Positions 22,833 through 34,499 are shown, numbered from the stretch's first letter. The stretch is DNA of 64,000 bases from Porodaedalea pini (GCA_002794775.1 NBAY01000027.1:310001-374000), one strand, 5' to 3'. Translations and numbers: made by a program. The notes: a model not told the origin generated them from the letters alone.

Positions 22833-23762
22833 CCACCCGAGCGCAGCAATGCAACCCGATAGGCTATGCAGTGCCACAACCGAGGGAGACGCTTCGAGAA
22901 GCAGGGAAGTAAAGCCCCGATATAGAAGCACACGGGAGAAGCAGGAAGTTAATTAAACCAAAGCATGTGGAGGATGTGGGAGCCCGACTACCGAATCAGT
23001 GATGTACTCACCCGAGCGCGCGGGTCATGACATCACGTGACTCACACCGCAGTCCAAATTGCAGAATGCAAGAAAACCATTGGACGGGATGCATGTGCAT
23101 ACATCCCCACCGCAGCAGCCAAGTGCTGCGGCCACCTGAAACATAGGAAGGAGACGGAAGGGCATCTGGTTGGACAGAACATAAAGAAATTAGAAATCCA
23201 GTAGGCTATATAAGGCCGAGTAACTAGCACCCCAGATCCCCATTCTCTATCGCTTTCAAAAGCCTTCAAAAGTTACAGAACACTGCTACTTCTTACCCCT
23301 ACCTCTACATCTATAACTACCACTGTGTAATATCCTCCTTGGTTGAATAACGAGTCCGCCCCATACTGGGTTGAGGATTTGTCCCAAGTTGAATAAGGAT
23401 TGACTTTGATTGAGTAGACCCTCAGCTACGCCACGCTTAGAAGGTTCCTCTCATTGTCCACAGAACCAAGTCTGGTTGAGTGCATCTCAGCTACGCCAAG
23501 CCTTGCAGTTTGCCTCCTAGACAACATCGCAGCATAACCAAACGTCTCTCGACCCTCTAGGGCATTACCTCCCCTATCTGCTGTAACTAAGTGCTTTCAA
23601 TACCAACCTCAGGTTCCACCTGATAAGGGCAGCGAAGGAGAAGCTGGTTACGGGATCGGTCGAAGATAAGTAAAGTCGTCTCGGTAACACACCACTCAGA
23701 GGACCATACAGTCCGGAAGGCAATACCTTCGTGGTTAAAGAATTGGAATATTCGCCCGACCC
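22833..23762. promoter_or_regulatory. Probable 5' region of the LINE with TATA-like box
   Basis: A TATA-like motif (ctatataagg) lies near 23206-23215, followed by several hundred bases without a long ORF. Two copies of the word ctcagctacgcca occur (near 23421 and 23488). A likely splice acceptor, ccctaacag, near 23770 precedes the ORF1 zinc-finger frame. These fit a transcribed leader of the LINE. The exact 5' boundary was not found. Confidence 0.3.
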
Positions 23763-25922
23763 TAACAGGACCCCACTAAATGTGAGGAGTGTAAATCGGA
23801 TCTCCCCTATCACAGTCGCAGCTGTGTTAGTGGTGCAGCCAAGCTCTGCGTCGTATGTGGTCGCGATAAGACCTACAACCACAACGATGCCATCTGTGAA
23901 CAGGTGAAGAAGAGTCGTGCCAACTGGTCCCCCGATATCGAGGTGGACACTCACGCTGCCGCCCTTTGTAAGCAAGGAGACCTCCCGCCGACACCCATCG
24001 TCGAGTCTCAGAACTCGCTCGAGTGCTCCAACTCAGAGGAGGAACATAAAGCCATCGCACCCCCTACCCACATTGATGATGCTATGGATGCAGATGACCT
24101 GTACATCCCTGATGACCCCATCAGCCAGGCCCCGCAAGTCAACATCGATAACAACTCGGAGGATGAATACAAAGATCCGGCGATCACCAAGCGAGTTTCT
24201 GATTCTTTTATGCAGCTTACCCAAGAAACCATACACCATATGACCACTTTTCTCACCCAACCTTCATGGACCTCTCCCTTGCCTTGGTACAATGACCCTG
24301 TTCTTGCAGGCAAAGCGCTCGCTGACGTTGGATCCAACCTGGTAATGTGGATCAGTAAATCCCATATGTTCGACGATGAGACCATTAAAGACAACAAGGC
24401 CAACAATGGACTCCAGGCATTCCATTCTTCTTATTGTATTCACACTCCTTCCTTTAAGCACATTTTTGACGACATCCAATCATCTGCGCAGGCTATCCGT
24501 GATCAGGAAATCACTGACAACATGCATTCTATGTCCCATTCCATTCAGGCTCTTTCTTCTCTCGTTTCTAAGCTTGCTGATAAAACAAATAACATTGAAA
24601 AACAGATGTCTCATTTGGTATCCTCAACTAACCCGCCTCTCTCTTCTACTAACCAAACACACGTCAAATTTCTTCCAGACCCCATTGGAGCCCGGTTTGT
24701 CTATGACAATCGTTTTCCACCCCCACCGCCAATTGTTAAACAATGTGTTCAAACCCCCAAGAATGGGAAAACTGAATACGCGGCAGCAATTGCTAATACC
24801 TGTATCCCCAGGTCTGGATATTGCATGGACTCAGAGGGCATGATCTATGCCCCTGATGGCTACGCACACTCAACACACAATGCCCTGAGATCTGGCAACA
24901 CTCCCACTACTATCTACTATCTGAAGGTCGAAAATGTCAGTACTGACAAGGATGGCTTCACCACCATCTCGTATGCTAAGGCAGCACAAAAGAAGCCCAA
25001 ACCGACTCCAACCAAGGTCACTCGTTCTACCAACGAACACCCTGACGGGAAAGTCTCAATGGTTCCCATTAATTGTTCTATCGGTTCAGTCAACATATGC
25101 ACATCTAACATGAAGCACATATATTTCTCACTGCCCAGGGACTTGGCTGTTAGGCCAATGACCCTCTTGGTAAAAAATTCTGTTTGAGTGGGCCTTAAGG
25201 GCAATCCACTGTTTAAACATCTCGTTGTGCTCAATGTTGAGTACACAACTAACAGCAATCTTTTAATCGCTTTCACAAACATCTGGTCTGATTTTGATTC
25301 CAACTATACTTCCCTGGCCTCTCAGCTATCCCATATCCTTAACATCAGTGGGGCATCTCCATTCATCCCATCACCCCAGTTCAAAATGGTTATCCCGGGG
25401 GTCCCTGTCTTTGACAGAGATACTAAACTTATTTACAGTAAAGCCAACCTTTTCAACAAACTTTCTAACCTCCCTTAATTCGAAGGTTGCGAATTTATGT
25501 TCCCGCTGAGGTTCATGTCATCAGTGGAAAGGCTGAATGAGCATGACTTCTGTAACATTTCAGTCATCATGAAAGATGCAGACCGCCTCTCTTTTGATCA
25601 TTTCTTCCTGCACAACAACCGTTCCGTGCCAATATTCGGCGTCATCCATCATCTCAAAGAGATGAAGGCACGACCTACTATCAATCAATGCAACAATTGC
25701 CATCACCTTGGTCATCCGGCTTCTAAATGCCACTCCGTGGCCTGCTGCGCCATTTGCTCAGAGCCACATCGCACAGCTGTACATGTCACCAAATGCGCGC
25801 CATGCACTGCCTCCAACAATCTGCAGTGCAAACACTTCGTGCGTTGTATTAACTGCCAAGGCAACCACAGTGCCCGTTCCTCTGATTGCCCTGCCTGCCG
25901 CAATTATCGTTCCCCTTACTAA
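23763..25922 (+). pseudogene. LINE ORF1 (gag-like, zinc fingers at both ends)
   Basis: The frame opens after a TAA near 23762 with a Cys-rich segment (CEECKSDLPYHSRSC, CVVCGRDKT, AIC), extends through the ATG at 23904 and runs to TGA at 25187. Coding resumes in shifted frames to 25922, where zinc knuckles appear (CNNCHHLGHPASKC, CCAICSEPHRTAVH, CINCQGNHSARSSDC). No ATG precedes the first zinc-finger segment in frame, so the start may lie in an upstream exon. Frame breaks at about 25187 and 25475 make it non-functional. ORF1 proteins bind element RNA. Confidence 0.7.
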
Positions 25923-28578
25923 TTGCTTATGACAAATTCTATTTCTGTTTTTTCTCTTAATCTGCATAATTCTGAACCTTCATTTGATTTTCTTCTTCAC
26001 ACCTTTTCCTCCACTCATTTCAGTCCTGACATTCTATGCTTCCAAGAAATCCCTGTCATTCGTCATTTCACTCCTTCAAAAGTTTCCGCTCAAGGCTCTT
26101 TGGTTTATTATGCCTGAAATGCCCATCCCTATACTGCATTTTTGCCTGCCTGTCTGGGCAAGCTGCATTGTTGTATGCTTGTGCACCCCCATATTATCCA
26201 ACGGGTTTCTATGCACTATCCCTCTTCCCCTTCACCCAACATTTCGGTCATTTCTATTTCTTGTGGCGACCTAGCCCCCATTTTTTTATAGAACATTTAC
26301 AGTTCACCTTCTCTCCACGAGTTCGAGGACCCTTTTCCCATCCTTAGTTCACCATCTCATATTTTCACAGGAGATTTCAACTGTCATTCTGTGCTTTGGT
26401 CCCTTGTCGATCAGTCTTCCAATTTTTCTCGGTCCCAACATCTCATTGACTGGATCAACGAGAATGATCTTTCCATTTGTAACCTTCCCAACCAACCCAC
26501 TTATTTCAATCGTTCCACCAATTCTTAGTTGATCATTGACCTAGTAATTGCTTCAGCAGACATTGTGCCCCAACTCCTTGAATCCATTTCAGTTTCCAAC
26601 CCATCATTGGACATTTCCTCCGATCATGTCCCTATATGTTTTTCTTTTGATATCAACCTTTTAGCTTCTGTCTCTCAACCCCCTCTTTGTTCTATTCATT
26701 CTCATGATCTGCCTGCTTTTGTGGCTGAATTTTGTGAGTCCAAACTTTTTTCCTTTTCCCTTGTGGACATTCACAACCCTGACGCGCTGGATGCATTATT
26801 ATTTAATTTTCAATCCTCCTTTTCTGGCTTCGCTTCCTCTTTTCTTCAAAAATGAAAGCCGTGCACCTACTTTGGCCCTAACACTTGGTGGTCCGAGGCC
26901 TGTTCTCAGCTTTATTGGGCTCACTGCCAAAACCCTAGCCCTGAGTCACACAAAACGCTCGACACCAAAATCACTCGTGCAAAAAATGCCTTTTTTGGCT
27001 CACGCCTCCAACATTCTGACACCCGGAGTGTGTGGCATGACCAATTCCTAGGTTCCGCACATTGTCATTCCCCTATTGGAGCACTTCGCATGCCCAATGG
27101 GGCCTTCTCTCTTACAGAGCAGGATAAAGTGTCCCTCTTTTGTCAAATGTTCTTTCTTCCGTTGATGTCAACACCAGAGCTAATTCAACTCCCTGAACTC
27201 CACGAGTTTTGACCTCTTACCATGGCTGACGTACATGAGGCGTTCCATGGGATAGATCGGGAAACGAGCCCTGGCAATAGCCAGATCTCGTATAAACATC
27301 TCAAGCTCCTTATTGCTCATTGGGGGCAATTTTTTGTTGATCTTTTCTCCCTGTGCCTCATCATAGGACATTTTCCCCTTTCTTTCAAGACTTCCATCAT
27401 TACTTTCATCCCTAAACCTAAACAATCTGACTTTTCCATGCCCAGAGCATTTCATCCCATTACCCTAGTAGACACCATCAGCAAACTCTTTGAACACATT
27501 CTTTTCAATTTTCTTCAACCTTTCTTTGAAACTAATAATCTTCTTCCTGATGCTCAACACGGCTGCAGGAAACATCAATCTTCACTCACAGCTTGCTATG
27601 AGCTTTTGTCCCTCATTCTCAACGACCCTTTCATTTGTGACTGTGACAAACATTCCTATAGTGTCTTTAAACGCCATCGTTACCTTATCACGTTGATTTT
27701 AACCGTCGACATTCAAGGTTTTTTTGATAATATTTCACACAATTGCCTTTTACACAAACTCATTCACTCTAATGTCCATCCAAACATTATTCGTGTCCTG
27801 TTGGCCTGGCTTTGAGACAGGCTGATTTCTCTTCATTTCAATAACTTCTTTTCTACACCCTTTATTAAGCCCAATTGTGGCATTCCACAAGGGTCCCCTC
27901 TATCCCCTCTTATTTCTGTTTTTGCGGCTTCAGACGTCATCACAGCATACAACAATTGTTTTGGCTCCCATCGTCCTCTATTTGCATACATGGATGACCA
28001 CCTTCTTTGTGCCCATTCACTCAACATCAATTCCAACTTGGTTTGACTTTGTAACCAATTCCAATTTCTTTCTTTTCAATTTCAATCCATTGGCTTATCT
28101 ATCGATCCCAATGCCATTGAACTTTTGCATATCCTCCCTAATCCACAGGGTGCTCGGATGTCCTTTTGGTCTTTTCTCCAAGTGTCTCCTTCACTTTCTA
28201 GCACAGCCTTAATCCTGCCTAACAACTGCGTTATCCCTCCTTCATGGCATCTCACTTGGCTCGGCATTTCCTTTTCATACGATCTTTTGCCCAAGCTTCA
28301 TTTTGAAGCGCGTGTCAATAAAGCCATTTTGACTTTACACCAATGTTCCTTCTTATTTCATCGTTCAAATGGAGCATATTTCCAGTACACTTGTCTTTTA
28401 TATTTTGGCCTTATTCATTCTGTCACCATCTATGGCACAATTCTTTTCCCTGAATCTCCTTTTATCCCATCCATTCTCCAACCGTCTCAAAACCAATTTC
28501 TACACTCAGTGCTACACCGTAGTGTTCATCCTTCTGTTGCAGAATTGTTTCTGTCTGTTCCCCTGCTCAATCTCTTCA
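25923..28578 (+). pseudogene. LINE ORF2, endonuclease and reverse transcriptase part
   Basis: The APE endonuclease is recognisable by ISVFSLNLHNSEPSFDF, DILCFQE, the FTGDFNCHSVLW motif near 26365 and SDHVPICFSF near 26620. It is interrupted by stops near 26116, 26288 and 26527. Reverse transcriptase motifs follow: FKTSIITFIPKPKQSD and RAFHPITLVDTISKLFEHI near 27385-27510, DIQGFFDNISHNCLLHKL near 27705, CGIPQGSPLSPLISVF near 27880 and the catalytic box AYMDDHLLC near 27985. Stops at 27814 and near 28045 and frameshifts show decay. The frame is cut at 28578 by the Gypsy insertion. Confidence 0.82.
28574..28578 (+). repeat. Gypsy target-site duplication, left copy (CTTCA)
   Basis: This five-base direct repeat is identical to 35002-35006 and immediately flanks the two LTRs, as expected for Ty3/Gypsy integration. 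Confidence 0.9.
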
Positions 28579-29080
28579 TGTTAGGCGGGAGTTCGAGAGA
28601 CGACTCGGACTGGGCAGGCCTCGGCTGACTGTCGTCTGGGTCGTGCTATACTCGAGCGGGGACTCGGGACACGCTGTACTCAGGCTAGGTCGTTGCGGAG
28701 GTAAGAGGATTAATACAATATACACTACTACAGGAGGGGACGCGGTCTCTCCTAGGTCGTCGCGGAGGTAAGAGGATTAATACAATATACACTACTACAG
28801 GAGGGGACGCGGTCTCACCTAGGTCGTCGCGGAGGTAAGAGGAAAAGCAGAACAAGTGTTCATGCGAGTTCCTCAAACCTTTTATTCGCGCCGATTGTGA
28901 GACCAGATTATCTAAGTACTGTATAGTTTATGTAATTAGGAATGGAATGAATGAAAGTCGCGTGAAAGGAGTGTGGGAAATGATTGGAAAGATGATTAAT
29001 TATAATGAAAAAGGGGCGGTTAAAAGGAAAGAAATGGTAAAGGGAAAATAAAGGAAAAGGCGAAGGTTCGAGTTCTAACA
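28579..29080 (-). repeat. Gypsy 3' LTR
   Basis: The LTR is bounded by TGTTAG and CTAACA. It contains two tandem copies of a ~67-bp unit plus a partial third (about 28686-28840), each starting taggtcgtcgcggaggtaag. It matches 34500-35001 except for one transition. Confidence 0.95.
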
Positions 29081-29097
29081 TTACCCCCCCTTCAAGG
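29081..29097 (-). other. Polypurine tract of the Gypsy element
   Basis: On the minus strand AAGGGGGGGTAA abuts the 3' LTR directly. The pol stop codon TAA (29081-29083) forms its last three bases, so coding and the plus-strand primer overlap. Confidence 0.8.
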
Positions 29098-32000
29098 TTG
29101 GGCGTCCCGACCAACCATGATCGCGGTCGTCTGGCTCGGTGTTGGCGAAGAGCGGACGGAGTCGTTGATGAGGGATTTCGAGTCTCCGAGGTGCACCGGG
29201 ATGTTTGAGGTAGAACTCAGCGATCGCCTCCTTCGCGTTCTCGCCGAAGTCCGTCTCAGGCTGCCAGGTAGGTTCATTGTAGCCGACCCACTTGACAAGG
29301 TACTGTAGTTTCCCTCGGTGCAGACGTGAGTCTAAGACTTCCTCGAGTTCGTATTCCTCCTCGTTGTCGATGATGTCTGGCGGCGGCGGTGGTGGTTGCT
29401 TCTGGCTTTCAAAGGACGGTTTGACGGCGGGTTTCAACAGGGCTTCGTTGAAGACAGGGTGGACCTTTTTCCATCGCTTCGGGAGTTTGAGCTTGTACGC
29501 GCTCGCTCCTACTTTGTCGACGATGTCAAAGGGACCGTACCATTTGTCGGCAAGCTTCTTCGTGGGCGAATCTGTGCTGATATTTCATCCATCGAGGAAG
29601 ACCTTATCGCCAGCCTTGTACTCTACCGAAGCTCCTGCCGTTCGGTCATGGTAGCGTTTCATGTCGTCTGCCGCTTTGACCAGGTTGTCCTTCGCGACAC
29701 GATGAGTCTCTTTTATGTGCTTCGCGAATTCTTCCGCCGACATGTTGGTAGACGAGGTTCGTGTCGTGTCAAAGCTCAAGGGGTGACGTCCTGTGTTCGC
29801 GTAGAAAGGGGACATCTTCGTCGCCGAATGTTCGCGGTTATTGTACGCAAACTCTGCGAGGGGGAGCCAGTCTTTCCAGTCCGATTGGCGATGGTTCACG
29901 AAGAGCCTAAGATACTGTTCGAGCTCTTGGTTAACGCGTTCTGTCTGACCATCTGTCTGTGGGTGGTATGCCGTCGACGGGTTGCCTTCGATGTGTAGGA
30001 GTTTGTACAGCTCCTTCATCATTGATGCGTCAAACTGTGTGCCTCGGTCATGGATGATCTTCTTCGGCAAGCCGTGAAGGCGGAAGACTTGGTCTCAGTA
30101 CAGCTGGGCCATGCCTTCTGCTGACAGCCTTGTCGTCATCGGGATCGCGTGCATTTGTTTCGAGAACCTGTCGACGAAGACACAGATTGCGTTGTGCCCC
30201 TTGGAGTTTGGGAGTTCTCCGATGAGGTCGACCGTGACGATTTCCCATGGGCCTTCCGGGATCATGTTCGGGTGAAGTGGCCTTGATCTCGATGTTCTCA
30301 GAGCCTTCGTCCGCTGGCAACGGTCGCATCCTCGGACGTATGCTCGAACGTCGGAGAACATCGACGCCCACCAGAAGTCTCGACGTACCAGTTCGACCGT
30401 CTTTGACGATCCGGGATGTCCTGCCAGGGTCGAGTCGTGGCATTCCCGTAAAACCGCTTCCTTCATCGTCGACGGCACGTACACCTTGCCTTTCATCCGC
30501 CACAGCCCGTCGGCCTTCGTCATTCCCGTTGGTCTTTCCGACTCGTCTTGCGCCCTCTGCGCGTCACCCACTCGTTCCAACACTTCCTCACGCGACGTCC
30601 TCACCACTCCACGGTTCAGCCACTTGTCCTTGATGAACACGACGTCATCGTTGTCATCCTTTCCCTCATCGTAGCCTGCTTTGCGTGACAGTAGGTCCGC
30701 CTTGCCCATCGTCTTCCCCGACTTGTGCTCGAGGTGGAAGTCGAATTCCTCGAGTTCTGTCCGCCAGCGAGCTTGTCGATAGCTCAGTTTCTGTGCCGAC
30801 CTGAAGTAGGTGAGGTTGGCATGGTCGGACCAGATCTCGATCTTGTGGCGAGCGCCCAGGAGGTATTGACGCCATTCCTTGAGTGCCGAGACGATTGCGA
30901 GCATTTCCTTGTCGTAGATCTCGTAGTTTCGTTCGGCCGGTAGGAGCGCTTCTGACCTATAGGCGACTACCCTCCACTTGCCTTCCTGTTTCTGCAATAG
31001 CACGCCTCCGAGTGCGAAGTTCGACGAGTCCGCCTCAACACGGAAAGGGCCCTCGTCGTTGGCGATGGCCAGGACTGGAGGTGAGCAGAGACGTCGTCTC
31101 AGCTCCTCGAACGCCTCCTGCTGTTCGGTCTCCCATACCCAGTCCTTCTTGCCCGTCAGCGACGTCAGCGGATGGACCACTTTGCTGTAGTCCTTGATGA
31201 ACCGTCGTAGCCAATTACCCATGCCGAGGAACTGTTGTAGCTCCTTGAGGTTTCGTGGGACTGGCCAGTTCGCAATCGCCTCCGTCTTTGCCGGGTCCAC
31301 CTTGATCTCGCCGTTGCCGATGATGTGACCGAGATACTTAACGACCTTGGCATCAAATTCGCACTTTTCCGGTTTCAAGTACAGGCCGTTTTCCCGGAGG
31401 ATCTGAAGTACGCGCCTCGACGTGTCGATGTGCTCCTCAATGGTTTCTGAGAGGATCAGTATGTCGTCGAGGTATATGATGATCAAGTTTGCGTAGATCA
31501 GTTCTTTGAAGATGTGGTTGACGAACGCTTGGAACGTCGCCGGCGCATTACAAAGACCGAAAAACATGACTGTTGGCTCGAAGAGGCCCATGTTCGTGCG
31601 AAATGCCGCCTTCCACTCGTCGCCTTCGCGGATCCGGACGTTGTAGTACCCCCAGCGAAGGTCAAGCTTAGTGATGTACTTCGCCTTCTTGACCTTATCA
31701 ACAAGTTCGTCGATGAGAGGGAGGGGGTACTTATTCTTGATCGTGCCGTCGTTGAGTTTGCGGTAATCCTGGATTGGGCGTAGCGATTTGTCGGCCTTCT
31801 TTATGAAGAAGAAAGGCGACGCCATGGGCGATATCGACCGTCGGATGCGACCTGACTTTAGATTTTCATCGAGGAAGTCCTTGAGCGACTGCTGCTCAGT
31901 TGGCGTGAGCGGGTAGATCTTACAGTCGCTTGGTTTGAAGTCGGGCTTCAAGTCGATGACGTGGTCCCAGGGGCGATGTTCCGGTAGCTTTTCAAAACCT

Positions 32001-32688
32001 TTTTCACTAAAAACATCGGCGTAGTCGTTGAGGTATGCGGGCCAGGACGTCTTGTCCATTCGCATCTCTCTCACCCCCTTCGTCTCTTCCACTGCTCTCC
32101 ACACCTTCCGCATGCCTTCCTCCACGTTCCTCTCCACCACACATTCACTCGGGCAACGCGTAAAGTCGAGTGTTCCCGTTTTCCAGTCGACTTCCGGGTT
32201 GTGTCGACGAAGCCAGTCATACCCTAGAAAGATGTTGGACGATGCCAGTGAGGTCACCGCCAGGACGATTTGTTCTTTATGGTGACCGATCGTAAGTTCG
32301 ACGTCGACGTACTCCTCGATCAACCCGGCTTCGTTGTGTGTGCCGTCGGCATTGAGTACCGCAAGGGGTCGAATATAACGCTTCGTCTCCAGTCCGTACC
32401 GTTCGACGAACCTTACGTCAATGCACGATCCTGTACATCCCGAATCTACGAGTGCGTGCGCGTCCACCTCCCTCACTTCACCTTCCATTCTGTGTCCGAC
32501 GTTCAGGAGAAGGTCCAGCTGGCGTCCGCCAGTTCCTCTCATGAACAGCTGCTCATATTCCTCCCTTTCTTTCACACCGGTAGAGACTTCGTAGTCGGGA
32601 AAACCATCGCCGTTGTTCGCATCTACGTATTGTACAAACGGTTGGTTATATTTTAGCGGATCCGGAGTCAAAGTCTCTTGTTCTTCTT

Positions 32689-32731
32689 GGTCAGTCGCCC
32701 CGATGGCTACGCCTGACCACTCGCAAAACCC
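32689..32731 (-). promoter_or_regulatory. Predicted -1 ribosomal frameshift signal, gag to pol
   Basis: Near the end of gag the zero-frame reads CAG GGT TTT GCG, giving the slippery heptamer G GGT TTT (32731-32725). A five-base spacer GCGAG follows, then a seven-base-pair hairpin: TGGTCAG (32719-32713) pairs with CTGACCA (32695-32689), and the gag TAG stop lies in the loop. Slipping back one base enters the pol frame, which is open from there to the protease. Layout and spacing match known -1 frameshift sites; function is inferred. Confidence 0.72.
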
Positions 32732-33789
32732 TGCGAGTCGACGACCTCTTCGTCATTCTCTTCTTCCTCCACATAGTCCTCCACCGTCGACCTCCGAGTG
32801 TCTACGACTTCCTCGAAGGCCGATTCCTTCATCGCGCCGAGCTCGTCCGCGAGGATGCGACGTTCGCCTGGTGCCATTAGTTCCAGCATGCGCTGGATGA
32901 TTGGCTTCCCCTGCGGGCACTTGTCCTTGAAGTGGCCCAGCCCGCCGCAGATCCAGCACGCGCGTCGTCGTTGCGCCTCGTTCATTGAGACGTCCATCGG
33001 TTGACCAGCGCCTCCAAAGGTGACGCCGGTCGCGTCGCGTCTGTCGACGTGAGGGGCCGCTACCTGACGGCGAGCCGGGGGTCCTTGTTGTTGTTGCGGG
33101 CGAGGCTGAGGTATGAACGGGCGACCTCGTTGGATTGCGCGGATCTGTTGTTCGCCTCGATCGATCTCGATGGCCTTGTTCTTCCAGTCCTCGTACTTCG
33201 TCGGAACCGGCGTTGATCTCAGGACTCCACGCACTACTTCGATGTTCATGGCGCGTTTGAGACGATCACAGATGATGCCGTCGTCCTTCAGTTCCGCACG
33301 CTTGATGATGACGTCGAGCTGTTGGAAGAACTTGTCTGCGGTGAGGTCCTTCTGAACCTTCTCCCGGAATTCCTTCAGCGCCGCCTCCTTGCGATTCGGG
33401 TCGTCGAACGAGGCGTCGAGTCGTTCCTGGAATCTCTCCCAGCTGTCGGTGAATGTGACGATTCCCGACGTTGTCGACTCCTCGACGTAGTTCTGCGCCC
33501 ACGTCGCCGCATTACCACCCTTCAGGTAAGAGAGAGCTACATAAATTCTACTCTCCGACGTAGGGTATCGGTTCGGGTTCGCGGATACAAAAAGAAGGAC
33601 TTCTCGTCTGAAGTCGAGGTAGTCGTCGCCACCAGTGAATTCACGTGGTCGGGCGACGTCTATGTTGGGGGTCGGGGGGTTAGCGGCCGCGACCGGTGCT
33701 GGGGCGTTGTTCGCCTGATGGGTGAAGGCACTCGCAACGATGGCCGCGATCTGTGCCATTTGCTGTTGGCTAAAACCTTCTGTTGACAT
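32707..33789 (-). CDS. Gypsy Gag polyprotein with CCHC zinc knuckle
   Basis: 360 residues from MSTEGFSQQQMAQ. The central Gag fold includes TPNIDVARPREFTGGDDYLD, KGGNAATWAQNYVE and an ERFQERLDASFDDPNRKEAA stretch, and a zinc knuckle CWICGGLGHFKDKC comes near the C-terminus. Gag coats the element RNA and forms the particle. The same frame stays open about 120 codons upstream of this ATG with no further ATG, ending at a TAA near 34155. That upstream part has protein-like motifs (IDLTDEQQRALPASARWDPD, DIWWSEIRRSWYSSDE), so Gag may start further 5'. Confidence 0.85.
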   Translation of the reverse strand: MSTEGFSQQQMAQIAAIVASAFTHQANNAPAPVAAANPPTPNIDVARPREFTGGDDYLDFRREVLLFVSANPNRYPTSESRIYVALSYLKGGNAATWAQNYVEESTTSGIVTFTDSWERFQERLDASFDDPNRKEAALKEFREKVQKDLTADKFFQQLDVIIKRAELKDDGIICDRLKRAMNIEVVRGVLRSTPVPTKYEDWKNKAIEIDRGEQQIRAIQRGRPFIPQPRPQQQQGPPARRQVAAPHVDRRDATGVTFGGAGQPMDVSMNEAQRRRACWICGGLGHFKDKCPQGKPIIQRMLELMAPGERRILADELGAMKESAFEEVVDTRRSTVEDYVEEEENDEEVVDSQGFASGQA

Positions 33790-34097
33790 CGCGGGTTCGG
33801 GTGCGGGTGTCGAAGGTTCTGGAGGAGTCGGCGGTGAGGGGTCTCTGTTGGTTTCGCGGTAAGGACCCGGGGTCGGTGGTAGGTTGACCGTAGACGTTGA
33901 CGGTGCAGGTGACGACGGAGCGGCTGGGGGCCACCTTGCTCTCCTCCCTCGTTCGTCTGATGAATACCAGCTGCGCCGGATTTCACTCCACCAGATGTCG
34001 TGAGTGACGCCGCTATTATTGGTCGCGACGTAGCCTGGTCGGTCTGGATCCCAACGGGCTGAAGCAGGAAGGGCCCGTTGCTGTTCGTCGGTGAGAT

Positions 34098-34277
34098 CTA
34101 TCTTGACGTCGGCGGAGGAACAGGGATCGGTTGCGCGTTCGATCCGGGGTTACGCCAACGTTGAGCGGGTTCGTCAGCGAAGTTGATGACGAGGCGGTAG
34201 GATCCGAGCGAGATTACAAACGAGATTGTCGTCGAGGTTTGAACTCGTCTTGTTACCCACGTCCACGTTAGGTGCAT
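34098..34277 (-). other. Leader ORF in Gypsy element, possibly the Gag N-terminus in another frame
   Basis: ATG at 34277 opens a 59-codon frame (MHLTWTWVTRRVQTS, then LGSYRLVINFADEPAQRW) ending at TAG 34098-34100. It overlaps the upstream extension of the gag frame, which continues the protein-like sequence in the -1 frame from about 34105. Either a one-base indel broke a longer Gag, or an intron or second frameshift joins them. I saw no slippery heptamer here. Confidence 0.5.
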
Positions 34278-34487
34278 GCTCCACCAGAGGCTAACTCGTA
34301 AAGCCAGGGTCGGGAAATGTCGGTTGATATAATTACGTAATACACGAACGTCCGAAAACGTCCGGGCAGGGTTGAGGGTTGTCGTTTAGGGGGTTTACAC
34401 GTCAAGTCCGTCGAGGGGAGCGCTCCTCTAGACTGAGTGAAGGCGAGTCGACAGCGACGACGTACGCTGGGGATGAGCCTGGGTGAG

Positions 34488-34499
34488 GTTCTGCTTTTA
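34488..34499 (-). other. Primer-binding site, self-primed type
   Basis: One base inside the 5' LTR, minus-strand AAAAGCAGAAC (34498-34488) is perfectly complementary to GTTCTGCTTTT within the same LTR (34774-34764). Eleven-base complementarity between the primer site and the transcript 5' end is the hallmark of Tf1/sushi self-priming. I found no match to the usual tRNA-Met 3' end. Confidence 0.7.

Larger units (their letters stand above)
23763..28578 (+). mobile_element. LINE (non-LTR retrotransposon), 5' part, decayed
   Basis: The plus-strand segment carries ORF1 (zinc fingers), an APE-type endonuclease and a reverse transcriptase, all broken by stops and frameshifts. The remainder (end of RT region, RNase H, C-terminal Cys-rich part) resumes at 35007 after a Gypsy insertion. 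Reading frame and sequence run on smoothly if the Gypsy element plus one CTTCA copy is removed. Domain order APE-RT-RNase H matches I/Tad-like LINEs of fungi. The 5' boundary is approximate, and no target-site duplication was identified. Confidence 0.85.
29081..32731 (-). pseudogene. Gypsy pol: protease, RT, RNase H, integrase, chromodomain
   Basis: The frame lies -1 relative to gag. Protease: ALVDSGCTGSCID. Reverse transcriptase: IQDYRKLNDGTIKNKYPLPL, KLDLRWGYYNVRI, FFGLCNAPATFQ and the catalytic IIYLDDILI. RNase H: FRVEADSSNFALGG, YDKEMLAIV and WSDHANLTYF. Integrase: HHCC finger (HDSTLAGH, CDRCQR), DLIGELP and YHPQTDGQTERVNQELEQYL. These are followed by a GPF/Y module (DKWYGPFDIV) and a chromodomain (ELEEVLDSRLHRGKLQYLVK, VGYNEPTWQPETDF). 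Two in-frame TGA codons lie in integrase, at 30095-30097 and 29585-29587, so this copy is probably defective. Everything else looks intact. Confidence 0.93.
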
